64,000 bases of DNA from Chitinophagaceae bacterium (GTDB taxonomy: Bacteria; Bacteroidota; Bacteroidia; Chitinophagales; Chitinophagaceae): positions 1 to 64,000 of the forward strand of contig CANGWB010000002.1 of assembly GCA_947457465.1 (NCBI GenBank). Reading direction: 5' to 3'. Of this stretch, positions 43,007 through 51,638 are shown piece after piece. Position 1 is the first letter of the stretch; each line of letters opens with the position of its first letter. The notes below the pieces were generated by a model. That model did no database searches, had not been told where the DNA came from, and worked only from the letters and a program-made list of their open reading frames with translations. Both the position numbers and the translations under genes were made by a program.

Positions 43007-44218
43007 TCAGAATAGACGAACCAATGCGTAGATACCGCCGGCCAGCAGGGCACTGATCGGAATGGTCAGTATCCAGGCCCAGACCAGATTGAGTGTTACG
43101 CCCCAGCGCACGGCTGATAAACGCTTGGTGGCTCCTACACCCATGATGGAACCGGTGATGGTATGCGTGGTGGAGACGGGGATTTTCATCGCCTCCGTAA
43201 TGAAGAGTGTGAGTGCACCCGCTGTTTCTGCAGCAACCCCTTCAAAGGGAGTTACTTTGGTGATTCGGGTACCCATGGTTTTTACGATCTTCCATCCGCC
43301 GCTCATGGTACCCAGGCCGATCGCCAAGTAACAGGCAACGGGCACCCAATTAGGCATTTGATCGAATTCAGTTATACTACCACCGGCGATGAGTGCTGCG
43401 GTGATGATCCCCATTACTTTTTGAGCATCGTTTCCGCCGTGACCAATACTGAAGGCTGCAGAGGAGACCAGCTGTAATTTTTTGAACCATTGATTAGCCC
43501 GGTGGGTGTTCAGCCTGCTGAGATAAAGTGAAAACACGGCCATCACAGTGAGGATGAATGCCAGCAAGATCCACTTGAAATTCTTTGCATAGAACAACAC
43601 CTGAAGTGCGTAAGTTTTATAGTGTATACGCTTGCTGATCACATCTTGATCAGTTTCAAGATTGTTGTACAGGAAGATGGCAACAAAGATCAGGATGCCG
43701 ATCGGTAACAGTTTGGATGTCCAACCTTTCTTGAACGAGTTCAGAAACCAAAGCGACATCATGAACGCCATGATCATACCGATCAGAGGTGCCAACACGA
43801 TAAAACTGGCAGTTTTAAGGATCACAGGGGAATTGACGGCGTTCCAGCCCCCTGCCGCAATGGCTGCACCGGCAAACCCGCCGATCAGCGTATGCGACGA
43901 CGACGAGGGGATACCATACCACCACGTGAGCAGGTTCCAGGCAATGGCCGCGGTGAGTCCGGATAGGATTACCCAAAGCATTTCAGGTTTTGGAATATCG
44001 TTCGGATGAACGGTCTTAGCAACCGTATCTGCTACGCCATGATCTTTAAAAATGAAAAAGGCGACGGAGTTGAAGATCGCGGCCCACAAAACAGCTTGAA
44101 AAGGTGTGAGCACCTTCGTTGACACAACGGTGGCGATAGAATTGGCCGCATCATGAAAGCCGTTGATGTAATCGAATATAAGGGCCAGCGCAATGATGGC
44201 GATCAGCAGCGTGGTCAT
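43007..44218 (-). CDS. PiT-family inorganic phosphate transporter
   Basis: The protein (403 aa) is an inner-membrane phosphate permease with about ten helices. The two inverted PiT signature repeats are visible: DYINGFHDAANSIATVVSTK at the N-terminus and FSIGHGGNDAQKVMGI in the second half, each followed by GIPSSSSHTLIGG and KIPVSTTHTITGSIMG. It imports phosphate (or metal-phosphate) with protons. It lies 5 bp after the DUF47 gene in one operon, the usual partner. It starts the phosphate-related island. Confidence 0.95.
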   Translation of the reverse strand: MTTLLIAIIALALIFDYINGFHDAANSIATVVSTKVLTPFQAVLWAAIFNSVAFFIFKDHGVADTVAKTVHPNDIPKPEMLWVILSGLTAAIAWNLLTWWYGIPSSSSHTLIGGFAGAAIAAGGWNAVNSPVILKTASFIVLAPLIGMIMAFMMSLWFLNSFKKGWTSKLLPIGILIFVAIFLYNNLETDQDVISKRIHYKTYALQVLFYAKNFKWILLAFILTVMAVFSLYLSRLNTHRANQWFKKLQLVSSAAFSIGHGGNDAQKVMGIITAALIAGGSITEFDQMPNWVPVACYLAIGLGTMSGGWKIVKTMGTRITKVTPFEGVAAETAGALTLFITEAMKIPVSTTHTITGSIMGVGATKRLSAVRWGVTLNLVWAWILTIPISALLAGGIYALVRLF

Positions 44219-44223
44219 GTTCC

Positions 44224-44874
44224 TCAGGCGTATTTAATGATGATGGACTCGATCACATTGGCAACATCCTCACATTTATCTGTGGCGATCTCCATTACCT
44301 GATAGATCTCTCTTTTTTTGATTACTTCCTTTGCATCCTCCTCTGTTTCGAACAAGCGCTCAATGCTCATGTCAAAAACATCATCGGCCTGGTTTTCAAT
44401 GCTGTTGATGCGAACCAATGCCTCCGTGATGGAACGCATGTTTTTCATATCGCGTAACTCGATCACCGCCTTGTGGACCTGTTGGCATCCCTGCTCGATG
44501 AGCTCCGAAAACTTATGAATACCTGTTTCATTCGGGTTAACCCGATAGAAATTCATTTTTTTGGCAGATGCGTAAATATAGTCCGCGATATCATCAAGTG
44601 ATGTGGCGAGGTAATGGATATCCTCTCGGTCGAACGGCGTGATAAAATTCCGCCCCAGTTCGGTGAACAGCTGATGGGTCAGGTCGTCGTTTGCATGCTC
44701 CATGTTTTCAATCTGAAGTAAGATGGCAGCTCGCTTATCATAATCCGGTTCTGCAACGAACGTTCTCAATTGCCCCCCCATGGTGAGCACGTTGCTTGCG
44801 ACTTGCTCGAAGAGCTCGTAAAAAATGACGTTTTTGGGAAGAAAGATCTTGAGGATCGATTGTAGGGCAGACAT
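44224..44874 (-). CDS. DUF47 (PhoU-like) regulator of PiT
   Basis: The protein (216 aa) is all-helical and belongs to DUF47/TIGR00153, related to PhoU. Characteristic features are the acidic metal-binding helices ENMEHANDDLTHQLFTELGRNF and FDREDIHYLATSLDDIADYI. These proteins bind metal clusters and are thought to control the PiT transporter encoded beside them. A TACATTTG box lies 19 nt before the ATG. It is divergent from the TonB receptor gene across a long regulatory gap. Confidence 0.92.
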   Translation of the reverse strand: MSALQSILKIFLPKNVIFYELFEQVASNVLTMGGQLRTFVAEPDYDKRAAILLQIENMEHANDDLTHQLFTELGRNFITPFDREDIHYLATSLDDIADYIYASAKKMNFYRVNPNETGIHKFSELIEQGCQQVHKAVIELRDMKNMRSITEALVRINSIENQADDVFDMSIERLFETEEDAKEVIKKREIYQVMEIATDKCEDVANVIESIIIKYA

Positions 44875-44893
44875 GTCTAATATTTGAAGAGAC

Positions 44894-44901
44894 CAAATGT
44901 A
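44894..44901 (-). promoter_or_regulatory. -7 box of the DUF47-PiT operon (TACATTTG)
   Basis: On the minus strand this is TACATTTG, a perfect match 19 nt before the DUF47 ATG. The 6-bp inverted repeat TGTAGC-GTTAGG-GCTACA (44904-44921) begins 2 bp upstream of it and could be an operator. Confidence 0.65.
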
Positions 44902-45117
44902 CTTGTAGCGTTAGGGCTACAGAGAGTAAAAGGCAAACTTAATGATTTGGTAACACGGCTCCGGTGCATTGCTTGCTGACCCACTTTCAATATGTAAACA
45001 CCTGTAAATCATTAAATTATTATCAACACTTCCGCCGTGAGTCTAGCTGATTACAGTTGACTAAGTGGGATTTAAAGAGCCTTTGGATAGCCATTCTCTC
45101 AGGTCCTTGATCGCCGA

Positions 45118-45136
45118 TCATTCCCCGGCGGAATGA
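45118..45136. promoter_or_regulatory. Perfect inverted repeat TCATTCC-N5-GGAATGA
   Basis: TCATTCC-CCGGC-GGAATGA is a 7-bp perfect inverted repeat 20 bp upstream of the 11-bp repeat array. No T run follows and no gene ends nearby on the plus strand, so it looks more like an operator than a terminator. Confidence 0.45.
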
Positions 45137-45156
45137 GTATCCAATTCCAGCCGTGA

Positions 45157-45218
45157 TAACATTGCGGTAACATTTACTTCACGACTACTTAATATTGGCA
45201 TAACACAGCCGTTACACA
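45157..45218 (+). promoter_or_regulatory. Array of 11-bp-spaced direct repeats (Pho-box-like)
   Basis: 7-bp elements start at 45157 (TAACATT), 45168 (TAACATT), 45190 (TAATATT), 45201 (TAACACA) and 45212 (TTACACA), all in one 11-bp register. The missing position 45179 (TCACGAC) is weak. The last element ends 7 bp before CACTTTTG (45226-45233), a -7 box with one mismatch. The array thus covers the -33 region, where PhoB-type activators bind. PhoB and PhoP sites in other phyla are 11-bp direct repeats; assignment here is inferred. Confidence 0.6.
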
Positions 45219-45248
45219 CCAAGCCCACTTTTGTCAAAAGTTGCGAAC

Positions 45249-48035
45249 ATGAAGTGCGGACGGCTACTCGCCATATTGGTTTTATTGTTCTCGACCACTT
45301 TGAGTTTTGGTCAAAATCTCAAACTGGCGGGAAAGATCACCAACTCCAAAAACGAACCCCTCAGTGGCGTATCGATCAAAATTTTGGGATCCAATACCGG
45401 TACTATTACTGACGTTGAGGGTCGTTTTACCCTCAGCCTTTCAATCGGACAAAAATATACCCTGACCCTTTCAGCGGTCGGCTATGAAAACAAAACCATC
45501 GGCGAGGTGGAGGTAAAGGCCGGGCAATACAACGAGCTGAATGTGGTGATGGAAGTAAAAGAGAAAGTGGGCGAAGGAGTGACGATCACCACCAAAGGTT
45601 CCACCGCCCGAAAAGAATCCGTTAATGCCCTGATCACTTTTCAGCGCAACACGAACACCGTTGCTTCGGTTATTGCTGCCGAGACGGTTCGCCGTTCGCC
45701 CGACCGCAACACCGGTGAGGTACTGAAACGTACACCCGGCGCCAGTGTTCAGGAAGGAAAATTCATCATTATCCGCGGACTGGCGGATCGATACAATCAG
45801 GCCATGCTGAACGGTATCCTGCTCACCAGTACCGAACCCGATCGCAAAACCTTCTCCTTCGATCTGATCCCCGCCAACATGATCGATAACCTGATCATCA
45901 ACAAAGCCTTCGTTCCTGAGTATCCGGGTGAGTGGGCAGGCGGACTGATCCAGGTGAACACCAAAGACATTCCTTCCACCAACTCATTCAATGTGCAGGT
46001 AGGAACCGGCTTCAACTCACAGACCATCGGCAATACTTTTTATCGCGATCCAGGTGGTCGATTCGATTGGTTGGGTATCGATGATGGTACACGTAGCCTG
46101 CCTGCCGGTTATACCCGCAAAGCAGAATTTGATACTTCTTCACAAATGACCAAAACTGCTATCGGCAAAACCATGCGTAATGCCTGGGCACCGATCGCCG
46201 GATCAGCTCCTATGAACGTATCCTTCCAAAGCAGCGGAAGTTTTTCTTCGAATGTTTTCGGTAAGCGCATCGGGGGTATCATCGGTGTCAACTATAACAA
46301 AACCAATCGTCGGGTTCTATTGCTCAACCGATCCAACTCGATCTCTAATAATGTTGCTTCGATCAACTCCAACTTTAACGATACCCGCTATCAGCAGGAA
46401 GTTTCAGTGGGTGCCATCGGAAGTCTCGCGTTGCAATTGAACAGCCAAAACCGCATCTCTGTAAAGTCACTCATCAATGTCAACTCCAACAATGCCGTAA
46501 CTCAACGTGAAGGAGATGAATTCAATCGCGATGAGCAGATCCAAGGCTCTGACCTCACCTTCAAGCAAAATACATTCTTCACGACTCAGCTCACGGGTGA
46601 TCACACCATTACCAATCCGCTTAAGTTCCGTTGGTATGGTTCATTTACCATCCTCGATGGATATATTCCTGATCAACGTCGGATCGCCTACTCTCGTCTG
46701 GCCGGAACCTCCGATCCCTACCGACTCCTGATCTCCAACGTACTTTCTCAGCAAAGCGGCAGCCGCATCTTCCAGACCCTGAGTGATTATATCTACACGG
46801 CCGGTGGCGACCTCAGTTACAATTTTGACTGGTTGGGACAAAAACAAACCCTGAAAGGCGGATACATGCTTCAGATCAAGGATCGGTTGTATGATGCCAA
46901 CCTGTTTGCTAATTACCTGACCATCGATAATCCCGGACTCCGTCTATTGCCTGCCGATCGAGTATTCGATCCGATCCACTTCGGAAACGGAACCGATAAT
47001 CTATTTGGATTCGATGCGATTAAAGGACGTACGTTCCGCTACATGGCCAACACCATTCTAAATGGCGGGTTTCTCCAACTCGATAATCAATTCACCAAGA
47101 AGTTGCGGGTGGTATGGGGACTGCGCGTAGAACATTACGACCAATTGGTCGGCAGTGTGAAAACCTGGGACCCACGTCACACTTACTCTAAAGTATTGGA
47201 CTTCCTGCCAGGTTTGAATGCCACGTATAAAGCAAACACCAAGACCAACATCCGTCTCTCTGCCTCACAAACCGTGATCCGTCCCGAGTTACGTGAACTA
47301 GCCTTCCTGAATCTCTATGATTTTGAATTGAATGCCTCTGTTCAAGGGAATCCAAACTTGCTTCGTACGAAGATCGGAAACCTTGATCTGCGGTACGAAC
47401 TCTATCCCCGTGCAGGTGAGGTGTTGACAGTAGGTGCTTTCTTCAAGCGGTTTGATAATCCCATCGAGCAATTGTTCAATGAAGGAGTGGGCGGATCCAG
47501 TACGTTTAGTTATCAAAATGCCAAACGGGCTACCGTTTTCGGAGTTGAGGCTGAATTCAGAAAGAAACTTGACGCTGTTGATGTCTTGAAAAACTTCACC
47601 CTGCAGGCTAACGGTTCCTTGATCAAGAGTCAGGTGAAGGATCTTTCATTGGGTATCGATCGTACGCTGCAGGGCCAATCACCGTATATGATCAACCTGG
47701 GATTGTTATACGATCTCGAGAAAGCTGGATTGACCGCAACGCTTCTTTATAATCGGATCGGTGAGCGGATCTACTTGGTGGGCGATATCAGTGCCGGTTC
47801 CGGATCGCCGGACATCCTGGAAGCGCCTCGTCATCTGGTGGATTTTCAAATGAGCAAAAAAGTATTGAAGAAAAAAGGCGAGTTCCGTTTCAATATCTCT
47901 GATGTATTCAATACTGTTCAATACTTCTACCAGAACGTTGGCACTAAGTACAGTTTCCAAAAAACCACTGATGCCTATCGATTCACGCGTCAAACCGGTA
48001 CCACGTTCAGCTTAACCTTCAACTACACACTCTAA
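45249..48035 (+). CDS. TonB-dependent outer-membrane receptor, candidate phosphate-starvation transporter
   Basis: The protein (928 aa) has a signal peptide (MKCGRLLAILVLLFSTTLSFG), a carboxypeptidase-like regulatory domain (LAGKITNSKNEPLSGVSIKILG...), a plug (TGEVLKRTPGASVQEGKFIIIRGLADRYNQAMLNG) and a beta-barrel ending in Leu (TFSLTFNYTL). It lacks the long SusC signature and no SusD follows. Instead, a beta-helix-type lipoprotein is encoded 29 bp downstream. The track starts at TTG 45231; ATG 45249 gives the proper signal peptide. The Pho-box-like array upstream and the neighbours suggest uptake of phosphate or phosphorylated compounds; this is inferred. Confidence 0.9.
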   Translation: MKCGRLLAILVLLFSTTLSFGQNLKLAGKITNSKNEPLSGVSIKILGSNTGTITDVEGRFTLSLSIGQKYTLTLSAVGYENKTIGEVEVKAGQYNELNVVMEVKEKVGEGVTITTKGSTARKESVNALITFQRNTNTVASVIAAETVRRSPDRNTGEVLKRTPGASVQEGKFIIIRGLADRYNQAMLNGILLTSTEPDRKTFSFDLIPANMIDNLIINKAFVPEYPGEWAGGLIQVNTKDIPSTNSFNVQVGTGFNSQTIGNTFYRDPGGRFDWLGIDDGTRSLPAGYTRKAEFDTSSQMTKTAIGKTMRNAWAPIAGSAPMNVSFQSSGSFSSNVFGKRIGGIIGVNYNKTNRRVLLLNRSNSISNNVASINSNFNDTRYQQEVSVGAIGSLALQLNSQNRISVKSLINVNSNNAVTQREGDEFNRDEQIQGSDLTFKQNTFFTTQLTGDHTITNPLKFRWYGSFTILDGYIPDQRRIAYSRLAGTSDPYRLLISNVLSQQSGSRIFQTLSDYIYTAGGDLSYNFDWLGQKQTLKGGYMLQIKDRLYDANLFANYLTIDNPGLRLLPADRVFDPIHFGNGTDNLFGFDAIKGRTFRYMANTILNGGFLQLDNQFTKKLRVVWGLRVEHYDQLVGSVKTWDPRHTYSKVLDFLPGLNATYKANTKTNIRLSASQTVIRPELRELAFLNLYDFELNASVQGNPNLLRTKIGNLDLRYELYPRAGEVLTVGAFFKRFDNPIEQLFNEGVGGSSTFSYQNAKRATVFGVEAEFRKKLDAVDVLKNFTLQANGSLIKSQVKDLSLGIDRTLQGQSPYMINLGLLYDLEKAGLTATLLYNRIGERIYLVGDISAGSGSPDILEAPRHLVDFQMSKKVLKKKGEFRFNISDVFNTVQYFYQNVGTKYSFQKTTDAYRFTRQTGTTFSLTFNYTL

Positions 48036-48064
48036 TCAACCTTTTTATTGTTAAACACCCCGTT

Positions 48065-49501
48065 ATGAAAAAAACCCTTATTCTGTTATCAGCACTGGCT
48101 ACCCTGGCTTGGACCGGTTGCCGTAAGATCGAGTCGGATGGAGAGATCCAGGTAGTTGTCGTCAGCGGAGGCGGTGGCGGTACAGCTCAAGGAGAGACCA
48201 TCACGCTTCAAGGACGCATCAGCAAGGATACCCTTCTGAAAAAACAAAACACCTACATCCTGAAAGGCTTGGTGTATATGGTGAACAATGCCACCATGAC
48301 CATCGAACCTGGTACTGTTATCAAAGGATCATTCAGTGGCGCAGACGTAGCTGCGTTGGTGATCACACGCGGCGCCAAGATCCAGGCAAATGGTACTGCT
48401 ACTGATCCCATCGTATTTACATCTGCTTCTCCCAATCCTCAATCGGGTGACTGGGGTGGTATCGTCATCTGTGGAAAAGCACCGGTTAATACTAGCTTCA
48501 ACGGTGCTGCGAACACATTCCAAGTGGAAGGTGGTATCGATAATGGCAATGGAGATGGTCTCGCTGGCGGTACAGACGCAGCAGACAATTCCGGTTCTCT
48601 CAAATTTGTGCGCATTGAGTATGCCGGATATGCCTTTCAGCCCGATAAGGAGATTAACAGTTTGACCATGGCTGCCGTAGGAAGCGGAACGACCATTGAA
48701 AACATCCAGGTTTCTTATGCTAAGGATGATGCATATGAGTGGTTCGGCGGTACGGTCAATTGCAAATTCCTGATCGCGTATAAAACCCTGGATGATGATT
48801 TCGATACCGATAATGGGTATAACGGTAAAGTACAATTCGGTCTTGTGATCCGCGATTCACTCTTGGCCGATATCTCTCGCTCCGAAGCCTTCGAAAGTGA
48901 TAACAACTCGGGCGGTACTACTGCTACTCCTAAAACCGCACCGATCTTCAGTAATATCACTGCGATCGGTCCGCGTGCCACACTCACCAATGTAGGAAAT
49001 ACCTTGTTCCGCGGTGGTGCACACATCCGTCGTAATACAGCCATGTCCCTTTTCAATTCGATCATCATGGGATGGCCCATCGGCCTTGAGCTGGATGCCA
49101 CTACAGGTTCATCGGTTGCCCTCAACATGGAAGACAGCTCACTGCGCTTACGCAACGTCACCCTGGCCGGTAACACCGTTGCCATCCGTTTTGCTGGAAC
49201 AGCCGGTGCGACCATCACGAATGATGCCGCCTTTGCCACTTGGTTCAATACTCCATTCTATAATAATGATATCTTGGTGAATGTAGGTGACGCTCGTTTG
49301 ATCCAGCCCTTCAACTACGCTGCCCCAGACCCTACTCCATTTGCCGGTTCGAACGGAAATGCCAGGATCAATACTGGTGGCGGATTTACGGATCCCAAGT
49401 TCAACGGTGATACGTTCTTCGACAAGACCATCACGTTCCGCGGCGGTATCGCTCCGGCCGGTCCGTTGACCAGCTGGTGGAAAGGTTGGACTAAATTCTG
49501 A
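48065..49501 (+). CDS. Outer-membrane lipoprotein with beta-helix-like repeats, partner of the TonB receptor
   Basis: The protein (478 aa) has a lipoprotein signal (LATLAWTGC, Cys at about 19), a glycine-rich linker (VSGGGGGTAQGE) and a body that looks like a right-handed beta-helix. Recurrent segments are MTIEPGTVIKGSFSG, ALVITRGAKIQANGTATDPIVFTS, WGGIVICGKAP, and FVRIEYAGYAF. It carries many Asp/Asn residues (NSGSLKF, DDDFDTDNGYNGKV) that could bind calcium. It ends with WWKGWTKF. It is surely co-transcribed with the receptor and may sit on the cell surface as its ligand-capturing partner in place of SusD. No enzymatic motif is seen. Confidence 0.82.
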   Translation: MKKTLILLSALATLAWTGCRKIESDGEIQVVVVSGGGGGTAQGETITLQGRISKDTLLKKQNTYILKGLVYMVNNATMTIEPGTVIKGSFSGADVAALVITRGAKIQANGTATDPIVFTSASPNPQSGDWGGIVICGKAPVNTSFNGAANTFQVEGGIDNGNGDGLAGGTDAADNSGSLKFVRIEYAGYAFQPDKEINSLTMAAVGSGTTIENIQVSYAKDDAYEWFGGTVNCKFLIAYKTLDDDFDTDNGYNGKVQFGLVIRDSLLADISRSEAFESDNNSGGTTATPKTAPIFSNITAIGPRATLTNVGNTLFRGGAHIRRNTAMSLFNSIIMGWPIGLELDATTGSSVALNMEDSSLRLRNVTLAGNTVAIRFAGTAGATITNDAAFATWFNTPFYNNDILVNVGDARLIQPFNYAAPDPTPFAGSNGNARINTGGGFTDPKFNGDTFFDKTITFRGGIAPAGPLTSWWKGWTKF

Positions 49502-49523
49502 TTTTTCTCCTCTGATAATTGAT

Positions 49524-49556
49524 ACATCGCCTCCGCAAGGAGGCGATGTTGTTTTT
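49524..49556 (+). terminator. Intrinsic terminator between the lipoprotein gene and ppk
   Basis: ACATCGCCTCC-GCAA-GGAGGCGATGT followed by TGTTTTT is an 11-bp stem with a T run. The -7 box of ppk starts at the last T of this run, so one operon ends exactly where the next promoter begins. Confidence 0.88.
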
Positions 49557-49563
49557 ACCTTTG
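49556..49563 (+). promoter_or_regulatory. -7 box of ppk-ppx (TACCTTTG)
   Basis: TACCTTTG is a perfect match, 11 nt before the ppk ATG, fused to the T run of the preceding terminator. No 11-bp repeats are visible here, so ppk-ppx may not be in the same regulon. Confidence 0.7.
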
Positions 49564-49574
49564 CTACTGACTAT

Positions 49575-51638
49575 ATGAAAGCTAAATTCCTCGCACGAGA
49601 TATCAGTTGGTTAAGTTTCAATGCCCGCGTATTGCAAGAAGCGAATGATCCAAGCATTTCGCTGCAGGATCGTATCCGTTTCATGGGTATCTTCTCCAAC
49701 AACATGGATGAATTCTTTCGCGTTCGAGTGGCTACGTTGAAGCGCATGGTGGAGTGGACCCAGTTGAAAAAAAAGGCTTCATTTGACCGCATCGAGTCGC
49801 CGCAGCAGATATTGGATGAGATTCAGCAGGTTGTTCTTCGTCAGCAAAATGAATTCAATCGGATTTGGGAAAATGTATACCGCGAACTACGTAAGCAGGG
49901 CGTATTTCTGGTTGATGAGAAAAAAATCAATGCTGAACAACGTCGTTTTGTCCGTACATATTTTGAGGATGTGGTCCGTCCGTACATCATTCCGCTCATG
50001 ATCGAAAACATTCCGCAATTTCCTTACCTGCGGGATAAAAGTCTGTATCTCGGCGTGGTGCTTTCCAATAAAAAAGACTCGTACCAGGAGCGATTCTCTG
50101 TCATTGAGATCCCAGCTCGTTCGGTCGGACGTTTCGTGCAATTGCCCTCCAAGCCTGGAACACATTCTATCATGTTGCTGGAAGACTTGATCCGTTCGAA
50201 TCTGCCGGTTTTGTTCACCCACACCAAATATGACCAGTTCGAGGCGAGTGTATTCAAGATCACCAAGGATGCCGAGATCGACATGGATCAGGAGGTAGGT
50301 TTGAATCTGGTAGAAAAATTACAGAAGGGGTTAAAAAGCAGACGTAAAGGAAAACCGGTTCGTTTTATTTACGAGCGGACAATGAATCCTCGTTTGTTAC
50401 AATACCTGATCGACAAACTACAACTCAGTCGAAAGAGCAATATCATCCCGGGCGGACACATCCATCATTTCCGGCATTTCATGGATTTCCCCAAAGTACT
50501 GGCCAACCCGACCCCCCGTCCGTCTCCCTTTCGCCATCCGGCATTAAAAAAGTCACAACTGGTTTCCGAGGTGATTCAGCAGCGCGACGTGATGCTTCAT
50601 TTTCCCTACCACAGTTTCGATCCGGTGATCGATCTGCTTCGGGAAGCGGCCATGGATGACGATGTTTTATCGATTCAGATCACGGCGTATCGACTTGCCT
50701 CTAATTCCAAGGTCATCAATGCGTTGATCAACGCCTCTCGAAATGGGAAGAAAGTGGTTGTTTGTCTGGAACTGAAAGCCCGTTTCGATGAAGAAGCCAA
50801 TCTCGAATGGAAATCCACATTGGAAGAAGAAGGCGTACAAGTATTGGTCGGTATTCCGAATAAAAAGGTGCATGCCAAGCTTTGTTGTATCCGAAAGAGA
50901 AAAGGTAAAAAGGTTATCGCCTATGGTTTTATCTCCACCGGAAACCTGAATGAAAAAACAGCGACGGTTTATGCCGACCATTGTTTGCTGACCGCCTCGC
51001 CTGTTTTGATGGCAGAAGTTGAAAAAGTATTTACCTATCTCGCAGAATGGAGAAACGGGATTGCGCCATTACGTAGTCTGAAGCATTTACTGGCAGCGCC
51101 GACCAATATGCGCCGGAGAATACTCGATCATATTCAGGCGGAGATCCGGCTGGCAAGGAAAGGAAAGCCCGCTGAAATCATCGTGAAACTGAATTCATTG
51201 AGTGATGGGGTGCTGCTGGAAGCGCTGTATAAAGCTGCGCGAGCAGGTGTGCAGGTACACCTGATCATACGGGGGATATTCTGTCAGCAAATCAACGGGG
51301 ATGATATAGACGCACAAGTTCATGCGATCAGCATTGTTGATCAATATTTGGAGCATGCCCGGGTTATGATCTTTTCAAGAGGAGGCGATCCGCTGGTATA
51401 TATCAGCAGTGCAGATTGGATGGTGCGCAACCTGGATCATCGCGTGGAGGTGGCTACACCTGTTTATGATGATCGGATCAAACAGGAACTGATCGACCTC
51501 ATTCGCATTCAGTTGGTCGATAATCAAAAGGCGCGTATTTTGGAGCCCGGTTTAACCAATCGATATGTTTCAGCCGGACGTAAAAAGATACGATCACAGG
51601 AGCAGACCTATGTATTCCTTCGTTCCAAACTTCGCTAA
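49575..51638 (+). CDS. ppk1: Polyphosphate kinase 1
   Basis: The protein (687 aa) makes polyphosphate from ATP reversibly. The N-terminal domain begins ARDISWLSFNARVLQEA and contains FMGIFSNNMDEFFRVRVA. The two catalytic histidines of the phospholipase-D-like domains are visible: H433 in KKVHAKLC (autophosphorylated in the family) and H594 in YLEHARVMIFS. SITAYRLASNSKVINALINA and GFISTGNLNEKTA are also typical. The length is normal. ppx follows without any gap. Confidence 0.97.
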   Translation: MKAKFLARDISWLSFNARVLQEANDPSISLQDRIRFMGIFSNNMDEFFRVRVATLKRMVEWTQLKKKASFDRIESPQQILDEIQQVVLRQQNEFNRIWENVYRELRKQGVFLVDEKKINAEQRRFVRTYFEDVVRPYIIPLMIENIPQFPYLRDKSLYLGVVLSNKKDSYQERFSVIEIPARSVGRFVQLPSKPGTHSIMLLEDLIRSNLPVLFTHTKYDQFEASVFKITKDAEIDMDQEVGLNLVEKLQKGLKSRRKGKPVRFIYERTMNPRLLQYLIDKLQLSRKSNIIPGGHIHHFRHFMDFPKVLANPTPRPSPFRHPALKKSQLVSEVIQQRDVMLHFPYHSFDPVIDLLREAAMDDDVLSIQITAYRLASNSKVINALINASRNGKKVVVCLELKARFDEEANLEWKSTLEEEGVQVLVGIPNKKVHAKLCCIRKRKGKKVIAYGFISTGNLNEKTATVYADHCLLTASPVLMAEVEKVFTYLAEWRNGIAPLRSLKHLLAAPTNMRRRILDHIQAEIRLARKGKPAEIIVKLNSLSDGVLLEALYKAARAGVQVHLIIRGIFCQQINGDDIDAQVHAISIVDQYLEHARVMIFSRGGDPLVYISSADWMVRNLDHRVEVATPVYDDRIKQELIDLIRIQLVDNQKARILEPGLTNRYVSAGRKKIRSQEQTYVFLRSKLR

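Larger units (their letters stand above)
44875..45248. other. 374-bp regulatory gap between the DUF47-PiT operon and the TonB receptor gene
   Basis: This is the longest gene-free stretch of the window. It contains the -7 box of the DUF47 gene (44894-44901) and a TGTAGC/GCTACA inverted repeat next to it. It also contains a perfect TCATTCC-CCGGC-GGAATGA inverted repeat (45118-45136), an array of 11-bp-spaced repeats (45157-45218) and a -7-like CACTTTTG (45226-45233). I see no tRNA or open reading frame in it. Confidence 0.7.

Noticed and set aside
44993-45009. TGTAAAC/TGTAAAT direct repeat in the regulatory gap
   Set aside because: The spacing is 10 bp, not 11, the region is AT-rich, and it does not match the TAACATT elements.
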